This document shows positions 62,155-64,000 of a stretch of DNA of 64,000 nt, one piece after another. Within the stretch, counting starts at the first letter, position 1, and each line of letters begins with the position of its first letter. The DNA lies in assembly GCA_947589735.1 (NCBI GenBank), contig CANQCR010000009.1:1-64000 (forward strand). Reading direction: 5' to 3'. The stretch is from an uncultured Bacilli bacterium. Its GTDB lineage: Bacteria > Bacillota_I > Bacilli_A > RF39 > UBA660. Position numbers and translations under genes: made by a program. Under the pieces are notes generated by a model. That model was not told the origin of the DNA. It saw nothing but the letters and a program-made list of their open reading frames with translations, and ran no database searches.

Positions 62155-62730
62155 ATGGAAGAATTCATATTTATAAGACCAACTAAAGAATATGAACAAC
62201 AAGCCTTTGATTATATTCAAGAATTTAAAGATTATAATTCTAATATTAATGGTGTTGGAGGCTTACGTCGTTATATTGGCGATTATGATGGCTGGTTAAA
62301 ACATTTAGAAGAAGATCGCTCAAGAACAATGGATGATGATCGTGTTCCTGGGGAAACGTTTATGTTAATAAGGAAAAGCGATAATAAATTAATTGGTCTT
62401 GCTAATATAAGATTAAGATTAGATGATCATTTATTGATGTATGGCGGTCATATCGGATATGGTATTCGTCCAACAGAAAGAAAAAAGGGCTATGCTTCTT
62501 ATCAGCTTTATTGCGCTTTAAAGTTTTGCCAAGAAATAGGTTTAGAAAGAGTCTTAGTAACTTGTGATAAAAATAATTTAGGTTCAGCTAAGACCATTCA
62601 AAATAGTTTTGGGGTTTTAGAAAATGAAGTAATCGATGATAATGGTGAAGTTCTTCAAAGATATTGGATTGATGTTAACGATGCTATTCAAAAATTGCAA
62701 GCCAAATATGAACATCAAAAAAACTTATAA
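62155..62730 (+). CDS. GNAT acetyltransferase
   Basis: A 191-residue acetyltransferase of a different subgroup from its neighbour: LIGLANIRLRLDDHLLMYGGHIGYGIRPTERKKGYASYQLYCAL near residue 80 carries the acetyl-CoA site (RPTERKKGYA), followed by LERVLVTCDKNNLGSAKTIQNSFGVLE. Five bases after the other GNAT gene. Last gene of the operon; the RNA leader at 62777 follows. Confidence 0.88.
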   Translation: MEEFIFIRPTKEYEQQAFDYIQEFKDYNSNINGVGGLRRYIGDYDGWLKHLEEDRSRTMDDDRVPGETFMLIRKSDNKLIGLANIRLRLDDHLLMYGGHIGYGIRPTERKKGYASYQLYCALKFCQEIGLERVLVTCDKNNLGSAKTIQNSFGVLENEVIDDNGEVLQRYWIDVNDAIQKLQAKYEHQKNL

Positions 62731-62740
62731 AAGGTCTAAT

Positions 62741-62768
62741 TTGACATATTTTAAAAAGAGTGTATAAT
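62741..62768 (+). promoter_or_regulatory. Promoter of the third structured leader
   Basis: TTGACA (62741-62746), 16 bases and TATAAT (62763-62768), as before the first copy. Confidence 0.88.
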
Positions 62769-62776
62769 ACAGTGCC

Positions 62777-62889
62777 AAGTGAGGAGATATAAGCAATTTG
62801 TGAGCTATCTCGGGTATTTAAAAAGGGGCTAAATACTTACACAATTAATAATTGGAGTCACGAATAATAAAATATTCGTGACTTTTTTT
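62777..62889 (+). promoter_or_regulatory. Structured RNA leader, copy 3: candidate riboswitch with terminator
   Basis: P1 GTGA (62779-62782) with TCAC (62858-62861); P2 GAGATA (62784-62789) with TATCTC (62806-62811) around TAAG and GAGC; an extra hairpin P3 GTATTT (62814-62819) with AAATAC (62831-62836); TACA; P4 CAATT (62842-62846) with AATTG (62850-62854). The terminator is a perfect 10-bp stem (62857-62866 with 62873-62882) and seven T, and shares GTCAC with P1. Confidence 0.78.
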
Positions 62890-62917
62890 CACGAATAAAA
62901 AGAAAGGGATGAAGAAA

Positions 62918-63697
62918 ATGACATTAGAACATCTTCTTGCCGAAGAAGTAATGCCAGATAGAGCCCAAGAATTTAGACAATATGCTAGCGATAATAAGGC
63001 GGTATCAGCTAAGGATGTTGAAACACTATTAGAAAGTTATACCGGAAGGGATGCTGGGTTAGTTTCTCGCACTTTAGAGTATGTGAAGAATCATCTTAAT
63101 TCTGAACTTGAACCAATGGTTTATAAGACAGCGGGTTATGATGAAGAAGCTTTAAGTTATCAAGATGAAATTAATAGTGGTAAATCTTTAATATTAGATA
63201 TGCCGACTGGTTATCGTTGCCGGTATAGTGATATAAAATTATTATCCGTTGCTAAAATTAAAAAGTCTTTAGCCCATACCACAATATATGGTGAAAACTT
63301 ACTATTGCATTACCGGAAAATGGGTGAAAGTTGTTTGCCACAAATTAAACTAGCTCTAGCCCTTTTTGAAGAGCAAATAAAAAGACAAGCAAAATTAACT
63401 GATCGCCGCGATATCAACTTATTTACTCTTGATTATGATGCTCGGGCGGAAATTGTTTGGAACAATTACGCTGAAATTATTGCTTACTTGTTATACCATA
63501 CTAAAGAAACTTTAGTTTGGGGTGAATTAACGGAAGCACAAAAGAGATTATATCTACTTTCTGTTATTAATTCCCAAGGTAATAATCAAACTAAAACTCA
63601 TATTGTTCAGAACATTGCAAGTTATACAACTTTACCAGAATTAGAAAAAGTTGAGAAACATAATCTTAGAGTATTAAAACGGTTTATCGTTAAATAA
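62918..63697 (+). CDS. Unrecognised protein controlled by the structured leader
   Basis: A 259-residue soluble protein, mainly helical. A segment in the middle, GYDEEALSYQDEINSGKSLILDMPTGYRCRYSDIK near residue 75, precedes basic helices. No catalytic motif, signal or membrane segment is seen, and I do not recognise a family. The ATG at 62918 is favoured by spacing from GAAAGGG; ATG 62909 is too close to it. It stands alone behind the same RNA leader as the ABC-2 exporter, so they probably answer to the same signal. Confidence 0.75.
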   Translation: MTLEHLLAEEVMPDRAQEFRQYASDNKAVSAKDVETLLESYTGRDAGLVSRTLEYVKNHLNSELEPMVYKTAGYDEEALSYQDEINSGKSLILDMPTGYRCRYSDIKLLSVAKIKKSLAHTTIYGENLLLHYRKMGESCLPQIKLALALFEEQIKRQAKLTDRRDINLFTLDYDARAEIVWNNYAEIIAYLLYHTKETLVWGELTEAQKRLYLLSVINSQGNNQTKTHIVQNIASYTTLPELEKVEKHNLRVLKRFIVK

Positions 63698-63721
63698 CAA
63701 TGTCTAAAGACTTTGGACTTT

Positions 63722-63752
63722 AAAAGGAAGATTTTTAAAATCTTCTTTTTAC
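63722..63752 (+). terminator. Intrinsic terminator
   Basis: GAAGATTTT and AAAATCTTC pair around TA, with A-rich and T-rich flanks. Confidence 0.8.
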
Positions 63753-63854
63753 TTGTCATTTCATTTGTTTTACTATTTTAAATCAATATTTAAACTTGGT
63801 AATTAAAAATTTAAACGATAATTATTATGATATAATAAAGATGTAGGTGGTATT

Positions 63855-64000
63855 ATGATTAAATTAGAAGGTCTTGATGAAGAACTTCAAAAAGAAATGT
63901 CTCAATATATTAAAAATATGACATGGTATTTACCAATTGAAAATAGACTAAGAGATTTAAAGCGAGCTGGTAAAACTCTAGATGAGATAAAATCTATATT
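63855..64000 (+). CDS. Unknown protein, 5' fragment (runs off the window)
   Basis: The frame starts ATG at 63855 after TAGGTGG, with TATAAT at 63830-63835 before it, and remains open to the end for 48 residues (MIKLEGLDEELQKEMSQYIK then a Trp/Tyr segment and basic helix). Too short to assign. Confidence 0.65.
   Translation, partial: MIKLEGLDEELQKEMSQYIKNMTWYLPIENRLRDLKRAGKTLDEIKSI

Overview
The window is a low-G+C, densely packed chromosomal segment that reads with the standard bacterial code (TGG for Trp, TGA used as a stop, for example at 11966-11968 and 47082-47084). The gene set is Firmicutes/Bacilli-like: a CIRCE-controlled hrcA-grpE-dnaK-dnaJ cluster, cca/dnaD/nth, lon, Veg/YabG/SpoVID sporulation genes, LytR-CpsA-Psr and FemABX wall enzymes. 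Short intergenic spaces, many unrecognised proteins and a bile-salt-hydrolase-type gene suggest an uncultured gut lineage of small-genome Bacilli related to the RF39/Erysipelotrichia/Mollicutes side of the class. It has a cell wall and at least part of a sporulation programme. This placement is inference from gene content.

Layout. 1-391: 5' end of an ISL3-like transposase (minus strand) and the heat-shock promoter/CIRCE. 392-7219: hrcA, grpE, dnaK, pepF, dnaJ, HU. 7304-15744: housekeeping genes (cca, dnaD-like, nth, lon) with unrecognised proteins. 15821-18496: a compact sporulation block (SpoVID-like, YsxE-like, YabG, Veg). 18539-18876: tmRNA. 19102-28084: an APH(3')-like kinase, a membrane protein, two large paralogues on either side of tRNA-Gln(CUG), a Ppx-like protein and an ABC exporter. 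28098-38427: a 10.3 kb segment bounded by two identical, oppositely oriented 190-bp elements. It contains the only run of minus-strand genes (exported proteins, a membrane-bound HTH regulator, an LCP protein, FemABX, a coiled-coil pseudo-phosphoesterase). 38514-43664: ABC transporter plus two-component system. 43716-57923: mixed single genes and small operons (sirtuin, metallo-beta-lactamase fold, pentapeptide repeats, GT28 glycosyltransferase, YbaK, YjbR, exported rhodanese/thioredoxin pair, GntR-ABC operon, bile salt hydrolase, Mbeg1-like hydrolase, flavin reductase). 57924-63697: an ABC-2 exporter operon and an unknown gene, both preceded by copies of a structured RNA leader.

Two observations stand out. 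First, the 190-bp elements have 17-bp imperfect terminal inverted repeats, no ORF, and are 190/190 identical by eye. Each sits exactly at an intrinsic-terminator hairpin that is present on both sides as a roughly 24-bp direct duplication, so this looks like a recently active MITE that targets terminators. Second, three copies of a three-way-junction RNA (57963-58063, 58079-58185, 62777-62889) share a core (GTGA, TAAG, GAGC, TACA, GAGTCAC), show compensatory changes in two stems, and place the 3' strand of P1 inside a terminator stem, as expected of a riboswitch. Two copies are in tandem. I could not assign them to a class I know.

Promoters follow a common style: an extended -10 (TGnTATAAT) just downstream of the previous gene's terminator T-run and only 14-30 nt before the next start codon. 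The ribosome-binding site is then at or near the mRNA 5' end, and terminator hairpins often contain the stop codon of the gene they end.
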